Notes: generated by a model from the letters alone, not told the origin. A stretch of DNA of 64,000 nucleotides from Amycolatopsis deserti (GCF_014653945.1 NZ_BNAU01000001.1:1178001-1242000); one strand, 5' to 3'. Shown: positions 29,973-40,493, counted from the first letter of the stretch. Numbers and translations: made by a program.

Positions 29973-30469
29973 GGCTGTGCGGCCGGCCCCGGCCGCGCCA
30001 CGCCGCGCTGGTGATCAGGTCCGAGCGCCGGCGCCAGCGGGCGGACCAGCGGCGCACCCAGCCTCCGGCTGAGCCCGCGCCGATCACCGCCGCCCGCGGG
30101 CTTCCCGGCAGCGCCGCTACCGCTGCCGGCGCCGGCCGCCGAGGGGGCGCCGCCGGGCCACGAAGCCGCTGGTCACCGCCCGTCGACACCCGCGCTACGC
30201 GGGGCCGGGCCACGAGGCAGCGCCGCCGCGCAGGCCGCGCCAACCCACCCGCCGCACGCACACTGCGGCGACGGCGCCCACACCACCGGGCCCGCGAGTA
30301 GCCGCCGCCCCGCCGGGCGCGCGGGCAGCCGGCGATCACCGGCACGCGGCCCGCCGCTCGGCGGCCCCGCCAGGGACCGCAGGGGCCGGGCCGCGGGGCT
30401 GGCCTCGCCGCGCGGAGGTCGCGGCAACCCCCGCCGGGCGCGGCCCGCCGCTCGGCGCCGCCGCGGGGA
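29973..30469. repeat. 497-bp very GC-rich non-coding tract with direct repeats
   Basis: No gene is supported here: every frame gives Arg/Pro/Ala/Gly-rich low-complexity sequence. The tract repeats variants of GATCACCG and CGGGCCACGA and contains an exact 18-bp direct repeat, GCGGCCCGCCGCTCGGCG, at 30346-30363 and 30440-30457. The sequence before the second copy looks like that before the first with about 30 bp deleted. It separates the cupin gene from the 3' end of the VWA gene, so it may hold terminators. Confidence 0.6.
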
Positions 30470-32428
30470 CTAGCGCCGTCGCGTGCGGAGGTAGTCGCTG
30501 ATCACCGCGGCTCCCAGGCCGTCCACCTCGGGCGCCACCACCCGCCCACCCGACCGCCGCGCGATCAGGTCCACGAACGCCGCCAGCCGCGGGTCGTCGC
30601 CGAGGCGGAACACCGACACCGACGCCCCCATCTTCGCCAGGCGGTCCACTTCGGACAGCGTCTTCACCAGCGTCCGCGGCTGGGGCGGGTAGTCGAACTC
30701 CGCCGTGCCGTCCGGTTCCAGGTGCGCGGTCGGCTCACCGTCGGTCACCATCAGCACCACCGGCTGCGCGTCCGGGTGCCGCCGCAGGTGCCGTCCGGCC
30801 AGCAGCAGCGCGTGGTGCGCGTTGGTGCCCTGCTCCCACACACCCTCCAGCCCGACCAGCTCGGGCAGCTCCACCTTCGTCGCGTACCGACCGAACGTGA
30901 TGAGCTGCAGCGCGTCGTTGCGGAAGCGCGTGGAGATCAGCTGGTGCAGCGCCAGCGCGGTGCGCTTCATCGGCAGCCAGCGCCCCTCAGACACCATCGA
31001 CCACGACGTGTCCACGCACAACGCCACCGCCGCCCGCGACCGCAGCTCGGTCTCCACGACCTCCACATCGGACACATCCAGGCGCACGCGACCGCCGCCC
31101 GTGGACGCGGTCCGCAGCACGGCGTTGCGCACCGTGCGGGAGACCTCCCACGGTTCCCGGTCGCCGAACTGCCACGGCCGGCTGGCCCCGGTCGGCTCCC
31201 CCGCCGCCCCGGCCGACTCGGTCTGCCGCTCGCCGGTCTTGCCGCGCAGCGAGTGCACGATGTCCGACAGCGCGGTCTCCCCCAGGCGCCGCAACGCCTT
31301 CGGGGTCAGCCGCAGCGAACCGTCCGGCGCGCGTTCGAACAGCCCCTGCGACCGCAGCTCACGCTCCAGTTCGGACAGTCGCCGGGCGTCGACCCCGGCG
31401 TCCGGCCCGAGCTGGCGTTCCAGCGCCTCCAGGTCGATGTCCTCCAGCCGCGCGCCCGGGTAGGACTGGGCCAGCTGCTCGGCCAGCGCGTCCAGTTCGG
31501 CCAGGTCCTGCATCGCCTGCGCGCCCTCGCCCAGCCCGAGCGGGTCCTGGCCGCGGAACCGGGCCGAGGAGGTCCAGTCCTCCCCCGGGCGCATCGCCTG
31601 CAGCCGGGCGTCCAGGCCGGCCAGCTGCTGCCCGATGCGCGGGTCGCCGAAGGCCTGCTGCGCCAGCTCGGCCAGCTCCGCCCGCTGCTCGGCCGACATC
31701 GAGTTCAGCATCCGCTGCGCCGCGGCCGCCCGGGCCGCCAGCGCGTCGATCAGCTCGTCGACGTTGCGCGGGTTCTCCGGGAAGAACTCGCCGTGGCGGC
31801 GCATGAACTCCTCGAACCGCTCGTCGATGTCGTCCACACCGCGGGCGTGGGCGTCGAGCAGCGCGTTCAGGTCGGACAGCATCTGGTGGACGCGCTCGAC
31901 GTCCTCCGGGCTGGTGCTCTGCAGCGCCTGCTTCATGCCCTCGAAGCGGGCGTCGAGCATCTCCCGGCCGAGCAGGTCGCGGATCTGGTCGTACTTCTCG
32001 CGGCCCTCCTCCGAGCGCCACGGGTACTCCGACAGCTCGCGCACCGCGGCCGCCGTGCCCGGCGGCAGCGCGTCGAGCTGGGCCTCGGCGAAGCGGGCGT
32101 CGTCGGACGGGTCCGGGAACAGCGCCCGCTTCTCGGCGTCCAGCGCCTCGTCGAGCAGGCGCCGCACCTCCTGCAGCGTGCCGTCGAGCCGGTGCCGCCG
32201 CTGGATCTCGGCGCGGCGCTGCCACACGCGCCGGGTCATGTCGTCCAGCCCGCGGGTGTTGCGGGTGCCGCGGCGCAGCAGCTCCTCCAGCGCCGACCGG
32301 GGCGAGGCGCCGTCCATGACCTCGCGGCCGATCTCGTCCAGCGCCTCACGCAGGTCGATGGGCGGGGCGAGCGGGTCGGGGCCCTCGTGCCACGGGCCGT
32401 AGGACCAGCCCTGCGGTGCGGTGCTCAC
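30470..32428 (-). CDS. VWA-domain protein (partner of MoxR-like/Mg-chelatase-like ATPase)
   Basis: A 652-residue cytoplasmic protein. Residues about 1-440 are long charged helices of unknown fold. The C-terminal von Willebrand A domain (about 450-652) has the metal-ion site DTSWSM, the threonine in GTNAHHALL and VTDGEPTAHL, so it should bind a metal ion and a protein ligand. With the overlapping upstream AAA ATPase (GTGA, 4 bp) it forms a pair like M. tuberculosis Rv0958-Rv0959 (from memory), a chelatase-like or MoxR-VWA chaperone couple. Target unknown. Confidence 0.85.
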   Translation of the reverse strand: MSTAPQGWSYGPWHEGPDPLAPPIDLREALDEIGREVMDGASPRSALEELLRRGTRNTRGLDDMTRRVWQRRAEIQRRHRLDGTLQEVRRLLDEALDAEKRALFPDPSDDARFAEAQLDALPPGTAAAVRELSEYPWRSEEGREKYDQIRDLLGREMLDARFEGMKQALQSTSPEDVERVHQMLSDLNALLDAHARGVDDIDERFEEFMRRHGEFFPENPRNVDELIDALAARAAAAQRMLNSMSAEQRAELAELAQQAFGDPRIGQQLAGLDARLQAMRPGEDWTSSARFRGQDPLGLGEGAQAMQDLAELDALAEQLAQSYPGARLEDIDLEALERQLGPDAGVDARRLSELERELRSQGLFERAPDGSLRLTPKALRRLGETALSDIVHSLRGKTGERQTESAGAAGEPTGASRPWQFGDREPWEVSRTVRNAVLRTASTGGGRVRLDVSDVEVVETELRSRAAVALCVDTSWSMVSEGRWLPMKRTALALHQLISTRFRNDALQLITFGRYATKVELPELVGLEGVWEQGTNAHHALLLAGRHLRRHPDAQPVVLMVTDGEPTAHLEPDGTAEFDYPPQPRTLVKTLSEVDRLAKMGASVSVFRLGDDPRLAAFVDLIARRSGGRVVAPEVDGLGAAVISDYLRTRRR

Positions 32429-33822
32429 GGCCCGTACACCGTGGTCGCGTCGTCGGAGTCCTTCGCCAGCTGCCGCGCCAGGTAGAGCGACTCCAGCGCC
32501 AGCTCCACGGCCGCGGCGATGCGCCCGGGCTCGTCGGTCGCGGACGCCCCGGCCCGCTCGGCGACCTCGTGCAGCACCGGCAGCTCGGGCAGCGCGGCGA
32601 GCAGGTCCGCGCCCGGCACGCGCTCACCGGTGGCGACCAGGTGCCCGTTGGACACGGCCTCGACCAGCGGGCGCAGGTTGAGCCCGCCGAAGCGCTCGCG
32701 GGCGGTCTCGGCGACCGCGCGGCGCAGCAGGTGCACCAGGTGCTCGGTCTCGCGGCCCTCCTCGCCCGGCTCGAACTCGATCTTGCCGCGCAGCACGGCC
32801 GGCACGGCCTCCAGGTCGACCGGACGGGCCACCGCCGGGTGCTCCCCGGTCAGCGCGGCGCGTCGCAGCGCCGCCGCCGCGACGGTTTCCGCCGCCGCCA
32901 CGGCGAACCGGGCCGACACGCCGGAGCGCTGGTCGACCACGGTGGATTCGCGCAGGTTGCGCACGAACCGGGCCAGCACCTCCAGCAGCGGCTCGCCGAC
33001 CTCGGCGACCAGGTTGGCCTCCTGGCGGACCACGTCCACCTCGGCGGCCACGGTCAGCGGGTAGTGCGTGCGGATCTCGGCGCCGAAGCGGTCCTTGAGC
33101 GGGGTGATGATCCGGCCCCGGTTGGTGTAGTCCTCCGGGTTGGCGGTGGCGACGAGCAGCACGTCCAGCGGCAGCCGCAGCGTGTAGCCGCGGATCTGGA
33201 TGTCGCGCTCCTCCATCACGTTGAGCAGCGCGACCTGGATGCGCTCGGCGAGGTCGGGCAGCTCGTTGATCGCGACGATGCCGCGGTGCGCGCGCGGCAC
33301 GAGTCCGAAGTGGATGGTCTCCGGATCACCCAGGCTGCGGCCCTCGGCCACCTTCACCGGGTCGACGTCGCCGATCAGGTCGCCGACCGAGGTGTCCGGG
33401 GTGGCGAGCTTTTCGGTGTAGCGCTGGTCGCGGTGCAGCCAGGTCACCGGCAGGTCGTCGCCCAGTTCGGCGGCGCGGCGCCGCGAGGCCGGGGTGATCG
33501 GCTCCAGCGGGTGCTCGGCCAGCTCGGAGCCCTCGATCACCGGGGTCCACTCGTCGAGCAGGCCGGCCAGGGTGCGCAGCAGGCGCGTCTTGCCCTGGCC
33601 GCGCTCGCCGAGCAGCACGACGTCGTGGCCGGCGAGCAGGGCGCGTTCGAACTGGGGCAGCACGGTCCGGTCGAACCCGACGATGCCCGGCCACGGGTTC
33701 CGGCCCTCGCGCAGCGCGGCGAGGAGGTTGTCGTGGATCTCGGTCTTGATGCCGCGCGGCAGGTACCCGGCGGCGCGCAGCTCCCCCGCGGTGCGCGGGA
33801 GGTTCTCGGGTGCGGGTGTCAC
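32425..33822 (-). CDS. AAA ATPase, magnesium-chelatase ChlI/MoxR-like
   Basis: A 465-residue AAA ATPase. Walker A is GERGQGKT at 72-79, Walker B is GIVAINELPDL, and sensor 1 is LLVATANPEDYTNRG, matching the Mg-chelatase-I/MoxR clade. The C-terminal 180 residues form the helical lid plus a helical extension. The GTG start at 33822 (VTPAPENLPRTAGEL) follows a TAGCGT box by 7 nt with no ribosome binding site. The stop overlaps the VWA gene start by 4 bp. It probably works with that protein as an ATP-driven chaperone; actual magnesium chelation is unlikely since no tetrapyrrole pathway gene adjoins it. Confidence 0.9.
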   Translation of the reverse strand: MTPAPENLPRTAGELRAAGYLPRGIKTEIHDNLLAALREGRNPWPGIVGFDRTVLPQFERALLAGHDVVLLGERGQGKTRLLRTLAGLLDEWTPVIEGSELAEHPLEPITPASRRRAAELGDDLPVTWLHRDQRYTEKLATPDTSVGDLIGDVDPVKVAEGRSLGDPETIHFGLVPRAHRGIVAINELPDLAERIQVALLNVMEERDIQIRGYTLRLPLDVLLVATANPEDYTNRGRIITPLKDRFGAEIRTHYPLTVAAEVDVVRQEANLVAEVGEPLLEVLARFVRNLRESTVVDQRSGVSARFAVAAAETVAAAALRRAALTGEHPAVARPVDLEAVPAVLRGKIEFEPGEEGRETEHLVHLLRRAVAETARERFGGLNLRPLVEAVSNGHLVATGERVPGADLLAALPELPVLHEVAERAGASATDEPGRIAAAVELALESLYLARQLAKDSDDATTVYGP

Positions 33823-33829
33823 GACTACG

Positions 33830-33835
33830 ACGCTA
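33830..33835 (-). promoter_or_regulatory. Leaderless -10 box TAGCGT before the AAA ATPase gene
   Basis: On the minus strand TAGCGT, 7 nt (CGTAGTC), then the GTG at 33822. Confidence 0.5.
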
Positions 33836-33901
33836 CGCACGTCCCGCGGTGTCGTCGACGTGGAGCAACTCCAGCGTCCGGGTGCCGTATTCTGGGTCGC
33901 C

Positions 33902-34699
33902 GTGTGCTGTCCCAGTGCGACCCTCACCGTGTGGGCCTCGGCGTGGCTGTCCGGAGCCGCCGCGTCCGACGACGTCCTCGACGCGCTCCTGACGTGGGGC
34001 GAGGCGCACGAGGTGGTGGCCGCCGACGCCGAAGCGGCGGTGACGCTCGACCTCCCGCTCACCGGTGACTTCCCCGGCACGCCCGTCCAGCTGCTCGCCG
34101 CGCTGCGCGCGCACGGCGCCGGTCCGGCCCGGCTGGTGCTGCCCGCGCCCGGCGACCCGCGTGGTCTCGGCGGGGGCGGCCCGTTCACCGAAGCCGCGAT
34201 GCGCGCCGGGGAGGCCGTGCTGCTGCCGGACCTCGGGTTCGGCCTGGTGCCGGTGCCGATCGCGGAGGGGCTGGTGCGCTGGTCGGTCTTCCGGGTCGCG
34301 GTGCCGCTGAGCCCGGAGTACGTCGGCCTGAGCGAGGCCGAGCACGGCCTGACCGACGCGATCCGGGATTCGGCGGGGGCGCTGCAGGCGCTCGACGTGG
34401 CGCGGGACCGGCCGGGTGTGCGGGCCGAGCTGGCGGCGAAACTGCGGGCGCGGCCGCGGCTGGACTGGCCGGCCGGGACGCCGGGCCGGGCGCTGCGGGT
34501 GCTGCAACGGGCCGACGAGGTGGGCGCCATCGTGGCGATCGCGGAAATCGACGAACCGGGCGGCGCGCTGTCGTCGTCGGCGGCGGTGCGCCGCGCCGAC
34601 GCCCTGCGCCCGCTGAGCACGGCCGTCCGCACAGCCCGCTACGCGGCGATCAACGAAGCCGTCCGGCAGCTCACCGAGCAGGGCGACAGGCAGCCCTGA
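33902..34699 (+). CDS. Hypothetical actinobacterial protein
   Basis: A 265-residue protein of unrecognised family, divergent from the AAA-VWA pair. It starts VCCPSATLTVWASAWLSGAAASDDVLDAL, has no signal peptide or membrane helix, and looks like a folded alpha/beta domain followed by a helical C-terminal third (VLQRADEVGAIVAIAEID, SSAAVRRADALRPLSTAVRT). A TATTCT box is 8 nt before the GTG at 33902, which favours this start over an in-frame GTG at 33859. Its regular codon use and length support a real gene. Function unknown. Confidence 0.65.
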   Translation: MCCPSATLTVWASAWLSGAAASDDVLDALLTWGEAHEVVAADAEAAVTLDLPLTGDFPGTPVQLLAALRAHGAGPARLVLPAPGDPRGLGGGGPFTEAAMRAGEAVLLPDLGFGLVPVPIAEGLVRWSVFRVAVPLSPEYVGLSEAEHGLTDAIRDSAGALQALDVARDRPGVRAELAAKLRARPRLDWPAGTPGRALRVLQRADEVGAIVAIAEIDEPGGALSSSAAVRRADALRPLSTAVRTARYAAINEAVRQLTEQGDRQP

Positions 34700-34847
34700 T
34701 CGGCGGCTTGACAAGCGCGGCGCGAGCGACGAGGCCGTCCGGCGCGCGGGGGACTCGCCGGGCACACCGTGTGGCAGACGCGGGCTGACCGGCAGCCGTG
34801 GTCGGCCGTTCGGCCCGAGCGGTGACCATCCCGTCGAGTCTCACGCG

Positions 34848-35319
34848 CGCTGGCCGTGGACCGCGCCCGCCGGGCAGGCCGAGGAACTCGAGGAAGAAGC
34901 CCGCCGCGTTCGCCGGCAGCAGGCGAACGGCGAGCTGCTGCCCGTGCTGCGCAGCGGATCGCTCGGTGGCAGCGACGTCGTGCGGGAGACGATGCCGTGG
35001 CTGCCGGTCGCCGGGCGCGATCTGTTCGCCACGTTCGCCTACACCGCCCTGACGCCGCACGGCACGGTCGGGATGCGGCACGTGCTGAACGGCCACCTCG
35101 ACGGCGTGGACGGCTTCACCGAGGTCGTCACCACCGCGCTCGCCTCGGTGCAGGACGGCCTGATCCTGGAGGAGGCGGTCACCGGAACCGGGCGGCTGAT
35201 CCGCATGCACCGCCCGGACGGCTTCGGCGCGGCCGGGCAGCAGGCGCCGGAGCTGCCCCTCGCTGCTGACCGTCACCGCGACGGCGATCGAGCTGGTCGC
35301 CGAAGGCGGGGTGTCCTGA
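34848..35319 (+). pseudogene. Degraded gene with frameshift, unknown family
   Basis: Protein-like sequence (ELEEEARRVRRQQANGELLP, then a domain with MPWLPVAGRDLFATFAYTAL and GVDGFTEVVTTALASVQDG) runs in one frame to about 35258. There a run of four Cs (35256-35259) shifts the frame by one; the natural ending LLTVTATAIELVAEGGVS then TGA at 35317 is in the next frame. No good start codon with a ribosome site is seen upstream, where the frame dissolves into Arg/Gly-rich sequence. A shorter frame from GTG 34944 exists but ends in out-of-frame sequence at 35369. Probably a decayed gene; a sequencing error in the C run would be the alternative. Confidence 0.55.
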
Positions 35320-35386
35320 CGCGCGGGCCGGGGGTTCCGTGGTTTGATCTCCCGCGTCGTCCGTCCTGACCGCACGGGGGAAGTTC

Positions 35387-35710
35387 GTGGACTACGTGGA
35401 CCCGGCCCGCAACCTGATCTCGTTCACCACCGGCACGGGCGCGGTCTTCGCCGAGTCCGCGCCCGCGCAGGCCGTCGACGCCTTCCGCCAGGCCTGGGAA
35501 CGCGTCAGCGCGGACCACGGCGTCGATGCGGAGCAGGTGATCCGCATCGAGGCCTACTGGCAGCCCGCGCACTGGGACGAGCGCTACCTCGGCCGGACCT
35601 TCGGCGACGTCGAGCTGGAGTACGTCTTCCCCCGGCCCGACCCGGGCGGCTGGCACACCGCGCTGGACCGGGCCCGGGAAGTCCTCGACGAGGTGACCGC
35701 CGCCGACTGA
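35387..35710 (+). CDS. Hypothetical protein, 107 aa
   Basis: A small acidic protein starting MDYVDPARNLISFTTGTGAV from a GTG with GGGGGAAG 5-9 nt upstream. It has no signal peptide, membrane segment or recognised motif. Trp and Tyr residues in the second half (AYWQPAHWDERYLGRTF) suggest a folded domain. It ends 3 bp before the convergent hemH stop. Unknown function, but codon use and the ribosome site support expression. Confidence 0.65.
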   Translation: MDYVDPARNLISFTTGTGAVFAESAPAQAVDAFRQAWERVSADHGVDAEQVIRIEAYWQPAHWDERYLGRTFGDVELEYVFPRPDPGGWHTALDRAREVLDEVTAAD

Positions 35711-35713
35711 GCG

Positions 35714-36745
35714 TCAGGCGCGCCGCTTCACCGGCTCGCAGCAGCCCACCGCGCACGGCACGCCGTTGACCGTGCACCCGGCGAGCGGGAAGTCCGACAG
35801 CTTCCGCACCGGCGCTCCCGCCACGTGCTCGCGCACCAGCTCCACCACCAGCTCCGCGAACCGCGGGTCGCCGTTGGGCGTGGCCGCGCGGGCGAAACCC
35901 ATGCCGTGCTCGGCGGCGCGCTCGGCGGCCTCGTTGTCCAGGTCCCAGATCACCTCGAGGTGGTCGGAGACGAACCCGACCGGGCACACCACGACACCCG
36001 TGACCCCCTGGGCGTGCAATGCGTCCAGGTGGTCCACGATGTCCGGCTCCAGCCACGGCACCTGCGGCGGACCCGACCGCGACTGCCACACCACGTCGTA
36101 CTCGGCGACACCGGCCTGCGCGGCGACCAGGCGTGCGGCCTCGTGGATCTGCCGCGAGTACCGCCGGCCGCCCTCCTCCGGCGGCCCGGCGGCCTGGTCC
36201 GCGCTCTCCGGCACCGAATGCGCGGTGAACACGACCCGCGCGCCGGGCACCTGCTCCAGCCCGGCGCGCACCGCGTCGGCGAACGCGCCGACGAACAACG
36301 GGTGGTCGAAGAAGTGCCGCAGCTTCACCAGTTCCGGCGCGCCCTCACCGACCGCGGCGCGCGCCCGCTCGATGTCCTCGTCGTACTGGCGGCAGGCCGA
36401 ATAGCCGCCGTAGGCGCTGGTCGGGAACACCAGCGCGCGGCGCACCCCGTCGGCCTTCATGCGCGCGACGGTGTCCTCCACCATCGGCTCCCAGTTGCGG
36501 TTGCCGAAGTACACCGGCAGGTCCACGCCCTGCGCGGCCAGCTCCTTCTCCACCGCGGCGATCGCCTCGCGGTTGAGCCGGTTGATCGGCGACACGCCAC
36601 CGAAGTGCTGGTAGTGCTCGGCCACCTCGAGGAGGCGTTCGCGCGGCACCCCCCGTCCCCGGGTCACGTTCTCCAGGAACGGCATGACGTCGTCCGGTCC
36701 CTCCGGACCGCCGAAGGACAGCCACAGCAGCGCGTCGTAACTCAC
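35714..36745 (-). CDS. hemH: Ferrochelatase (coproporphyrin III type, [2Fe-2S])
   Basis: A 343-residue enzyme inserting iron into a porphyrin, the late step of heme synthesis; actinobacterial enzymes use coproporphyrin III (CpfC, established). It has the [23 protein letters not shown] start, the catalytic histidine in [11 protein letters not shown], the glutamate region WDLDNEAAE, and the cysteines for a [2Fe-2S] cluster: one in SACRQYDED and three or four at the C-terminus ([17 protein letters not shown]). The GTG at 36745 is preferred; a GTG at 36778 would add 11 residues. It is third in the fabG-fabI-hemH order known from mycobacteria. Confidence 0.95.
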   Translation of the reverse strand: MSYDALLWLSFGGPEGPDDVMPFLENVTRGRGVPRERLLEVAEHYQHFGGVSPINRLNREAIAAVEKELAAQGVDLPVYFGNRNWEPMVEDTVARMKADGVRRALVFPTSAYGGYSACRQYDEDIERARAAVGEGAPELVKLRHFFDHPLFVGAFADAVRAGLEQVPGARVVFTAHSVPESADQAAGPPEEGGRRYSRQIHEAARLVAAQAGVAEYDVVWQSRSGPPQVPWLEPDIVDHLDALHAQGVTGVVVCPVGFVSDHLEVIWDLDNEAAERAAEHGMGFARAATPNGDPRFAELVVELVREHVAGAPVRKLSDFPLAGCTVNGVPCAVGCCEPVKRRA

Positions 36746-36790
36746 GGTCGGTGATTCTGCCGCTGTGGCCGCCCCCACGCTGGATCGGCC

Positions 36791-37558
36791 CTACAGTCCG
36801 AGCGCGTGCACTCCGCCGTCGACCCAGATCATCGAGCCGGTCGTGGCCGGCAGCCAGTCCGACAGCACGGCGCAGATCGTCTTCGCGACCGGCGTCGGGT
36901 CCTCGGCGTCCCAGCCCAGCGGGGCGCGGTCGCCCCAGCCGCCCTCCAGCTCACCGAAACCCGGGATGGACTTGGCGGCCATGGTCTTGACCGGGCCGGC
37001 CGCCACCAGGTTCACCCGGATGCCCTGCGGGCCCAGGTCGCGCGCCAGGTACCGGTTCACCGACTCCAGCGCCGCCTTCGCCACGCCCATCCAGTTGTAG
37101 GCCGGCCACGCCACCCGCGCGTCGAAGTCCATGCCCACCACCGACGAGCCCCGCGACAGCAGCGGCAGCAGCGCCTTGGTCAGCGACATGAACGAGTACG
37201 CCGACACCTCCACCGCGACCGAGACGTCCTCCTTGGGGGCGTCCAGGAACGGCGCGCCCAGGCAGGACTGCGGCGCGAAGCCGATCGAGTGCAGCACCCC
37301 GTCCAGCCCGTCGACGTGCTCGCGCACGCGGTCGGCGAGCGTGTCCAGGTGCTCGGTGTTCTGCACGTCCAGCTCGATCACCGGCGCCTCCTCGGGCAGG
37401 CGCTTGGCGATGCGCTCCACCAGCGAGAGCCGGCCGAAACCGGTGAGCACGACCTTCGCGCCCTGCTCCTGCGCGGCCTTCGCCGCGTGGAACGCGATCG
37501 ACCCGTCCGTGATCACGCCGGTGATCAGCAGTCGCTTACCTTCGAGAAGTCCGGCCAC
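36791..37558 (-). CDS. inhA: Enoyl-ACP reductase (InhA/FabI type)
   Basis: A 255-residue NADH-dependent enoyl-ACP reductase for the last step of the fatty acid elongation cycle. It begins [20 protein letters not shown], the SDR nucleotide motif in its FabI form (GxxxxxSIA). The catalytic Tyr-x6-Lys is [20 protein letters not shown]. The length is close to InhA (269 aa). It follows fabG by 33 bp and precedes hemH, the same order as M. tuberculosis mabA-inhA-hemZ. Mycolic acids are not expected in Pseudonocardiaceae, so it should serve ordinary fatty acid synthesis. Confidence 0.95.
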   Translation of the reverse strand: MAGLLEGKRLLITGVITDGSIAFHAAKAAQEQGAKVVLTGFGRLSLVERIAKRLPEEAPVIELDVQNTEHLDTLADRVREHVDGLDGVLHSIGFAPQSCLGAPFLDAPKEDVSVAVEVSAYSFMSLTKALLPLLSRGSSVVGMDFDARVAWPAYNWMGVAKAALESVNRYLARDLGPQGIRVNLVAAGPVKTMAAKSIPGFGELEGGWGDRAPLGWDAEDPTPVAKTICAVLSDWLPATTGSMIWVDGGVHALGL

Positions 37559-37591
37559 GCCTGTCCTTTCGGTGTGTGTTGGAAGAGGGAG

Positions 37592-38434
<843 letters not shown>

Positions 38435-38515
38435 TTAGCTCTGGCCGCGCTCCCTTGTCGACGGCGGCCTCCGCCACCGAACGTGGTCGCTGGTCATGAG
38501 ACAAGGGAGTTTTCG

Positions 38516-39826
38516 ATGACGTCAACCATCGACGCCGGCGAGAACCGGCGCGCCGGCCGCCGCGTGGTGAGCAACATCCTCCGCGGCTCGGTCGGCAACC
38601 TGATCGAGTGGTACGACTGGTACGCCTACACCGCGTTCAGCGTCTACTTCGCCGCCACGTTCTTCCCGAAGGGCGACTCGACCGCGCAGCTGCTCAACAC
38701 CGCGGGCGTGTTCGCCGTCGGGTTCCTCATGCGGCCGCTCGGCGGGTGGCTGCTCGGGCGCTACGCCGACCGGTTCGGGCGGCGCTCGGCGCTGACCCTG
38801 TCGGTCAGCCTCATGGCCGCGGGCTCGCTGCTCATCGCGCTGACCCCGGGCTACGGCACGATCGGGATCGCCGCCCCGCTGCTGCTGGTGCTGGCGCGGC
38901 TGCTGCAGGGCATCTCGGTCGGCGGCGAGTACTCGACCTCGGCGACCTACATGTCGGAGGTCGCCACCCGCGGCAAGCGCGGCTACTACTCCAGCTACCA
39001 GTACGTCACGCTGATCGCCGGCCAGCTGGTGGCGCTGGCGGTGCAGATCGTGCTGCAGCAGGTGCTCACCACCGAGCAGCTGCACAGCTGGGGCTGGCGG
39101 ATCGCCTTCGGCATCGGCGCGGTCGGCGCGGTGATCGTGTTCTGGCTGCGCCGCGGCATGGACGAGTCGGCCGACTTCGAGGCGTCCAAGGCGAAGCGGG
39201 ACAGCGCCGCGCACGGCACGCTCAAGGCGCTGGCCAAGCACCCGAAGGAGGTCGCCCTCGTGGTCGGCCTGACCATGGGCGGCACGCTGTTCTTCTACAC
39301 CTACACGACCTACCTGCAGAAGTTCATGGTCAACACCAGCGGCATCAGCAAGCCGAACGCGGCGTGGATCAACTTCCTGGCGCTGGTGGTGTTCGTGGTG
39401 CTGCAGCCGCTCTACGGCGCGCTGTCCGACCGGGTGGGCCGCCGCCCGCTGCTGATCGGGTTCGGCGTGCTGGGCACGCTGGTGACCGTGCCGTCGCTGA
39501 CGCTGCTGGCGCACACGCGCAACCCGGTGTTCGCGTTCGTGCTGATGGTGGTGCCGCTGGCGATCAGCGCGCTCTACACCTCGATCAGCGCGGTGGTGAA
39601 GGCGGAGCTGTTCCCAACCAACATCCGGGCGCTGGGCGTCGGGCTGCCGTACTCGGTCGCGGTCGCGGTGTTCGGCGGTACCGCCGAGTACATCGCGCTG
39701 TGGTGCAAGCAGGCCGGGCACGAGTCGCTGTTCTTCTGGTACGTCACGGTGGTCGTGTTCATCTCGCTGGTCATCTACGTCCGGATGCGGGACACCAGCA
39801 AGGACTCGGCGATGGACGCCTCCTAG
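38516..39826 (+). CDS. MHS-family MFS transporter (dicarboxylate or alpha-ketoglutarate type)
   Basis: A 436-residue metabolite:H+ symporter with twelve helices. Helix 1 GNLIEWYDWYAYTAFSVYFA is the MHS signature, followed by MRPLGGWLLGRYADRFGRRSAL and RLLQGISVGGEYSTSATYM. KgtP- and citrate-type carriers share these. AAGGGAG is 5-10 nt before the ATG. Directly downstream (1 bp) is a two-component system and then a TAXI binding protein, so the cluster looks like a regulated organic-acid uptake system with the TAXI protein as sensor partner; that role is inference. Confidence 0.92.
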   Translation: MTSTIDAGENRRAGRRVVSNILRGSVGNLIEWYDWYAYTAFSVYFAATFFPKGDSTAQLLNTAGVFAVGFLMRPLGGWLLGRYADRFGRRSALTLSVSLMAAGSLLIALTPGYGTIGIAAPLLLVLARLLQGISVGGEYSTSATYMSEVATRGKRGYYSSYQYVTLIAGQLVALAVQIVLQQVLTTEQLHSWGWRIAFGIGAVGAVIVFWLRRGMDESADFEASKAKRDSAAHGTLKALAKHPKEVALVVGLTMGGTLFFYTYTTYLQKFMVNTSGISKPNAAWINFLALVVFVVLQPLYGALSDRVGRRPLLIGFGVLGTLVTVPSLTLLAHTRNPVFAFVLMVVPLAISALYTSISAVVKAELFPTNIRALGVGLPYSVAVAVFGGTAEYIALWCKQAGHESLFFWYVTVVVFISLVIYVRMRDTSKDSAMDAS

Positions 39827-39829
39827 AGT
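39824..39829 (+). promoter_or_regulatory. Possible leaderless -10 box TAGAGT before the response regulator
   Basis: TAGAGT begins at the transporter stop codon and is followed by 7 nt and the GTG at 39837. It could give a separate regulator transcript in addition to read-through from the transporter gene. Confidence 0.35.
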
Positions 39830-39836
39830 GACAGCC

Positions 39837-40493
39837 GTGCGCGTGCTGCTGGTCGAGGACGACGACGGGGTCGCCGGCGCCCTCGTCGACTCCCTCGGCG
39901 CGCACGGCCACCAGCCCACCCGGGTGCGCCGCGGCGAGGACGCGCTGCTCGCCCACCGGGACGCCGACCTGGCGCTGCTCGACCTCGGCCTGCCGGACCT
40001 GGACGGCCTGGAGGTGCTGCGCAAGCTGCGGGCGGTGAGCGCGCTGCCGGTCATCGTGCTCACCGCCCGGGGCGACGAGCGGTCCGTGGTGCGCGGCCTG
40101 CGGCTCGGCGCGGACGACTACCTGGTCAAGCCGGTGCGGCTGAGCGAGCTGCTGGCCCGGATCGAGGCGGTGACCCGGCGGGCCGCGGCCGCCCGGCCGG
40201 AACCGCAGGTGGTCGTGGTCGGCGACATCGAGGTCGACCTCGGCGCGCGGCGCGTCGTGGTCGGCGGCGCCGAGGTCGAGCTGACCGCGAAGGAGTTCGC
40301 CGTGCTGGCGGCCCTGGCCCGGCGGGCGGGCACCGCGGTGAGCCGGCAGCAGCTGATGGACGAGGTGTGGGGCGACGCCTACGTGGCCGTGTCGCGGTCG
40401 CTGGACGTGCACCTGACGCAGCTGCGGGCGAAGCTGCGGCGGCCGGAGCTGCTGACCACGATCCGCGGGTTCGGCTACCGGCTGGGCGCGTAG
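39837..40493 (+). CDS. OmpR-family response regulator
   Basis: A 218-residue two-component response regulator. The receiver domain has the acidic pocket VEDDDG, the phosphorylated aspartate in LALLDLGLPDLDG, the threonine in VIVLTARG and the lysine in YLVKPVR. The winged-helix DNA-binding domain (about 125-218) contains ELTAKEFAVLAALARRAGTA and LDVHLTQLRAKLRRPELLTTIRGFGYRL. A slightly longer start at 39828 is possible. The sensor kinase starts at the base after its stop. Confidence 0.95.
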   Translation: MRVLLVEDDDGVAGALVDSLGAHGHQPTRVRRGEDALLAHRDADLALLDLGLPDLDGLEVLRKLRAVSALPVIVLTARGDERSVVRGLRLGADDYLVKPVRLSELLARIEAVTRRAAAARPEPQVVVVGDIEVDLGARRVVVGGAEVELTAKEFAVLAALARRAGTAVSRQQLMDEVWGDAYVAVSRSLDVHLTQLRAKLRRPELLTTIRGFGYRLGA

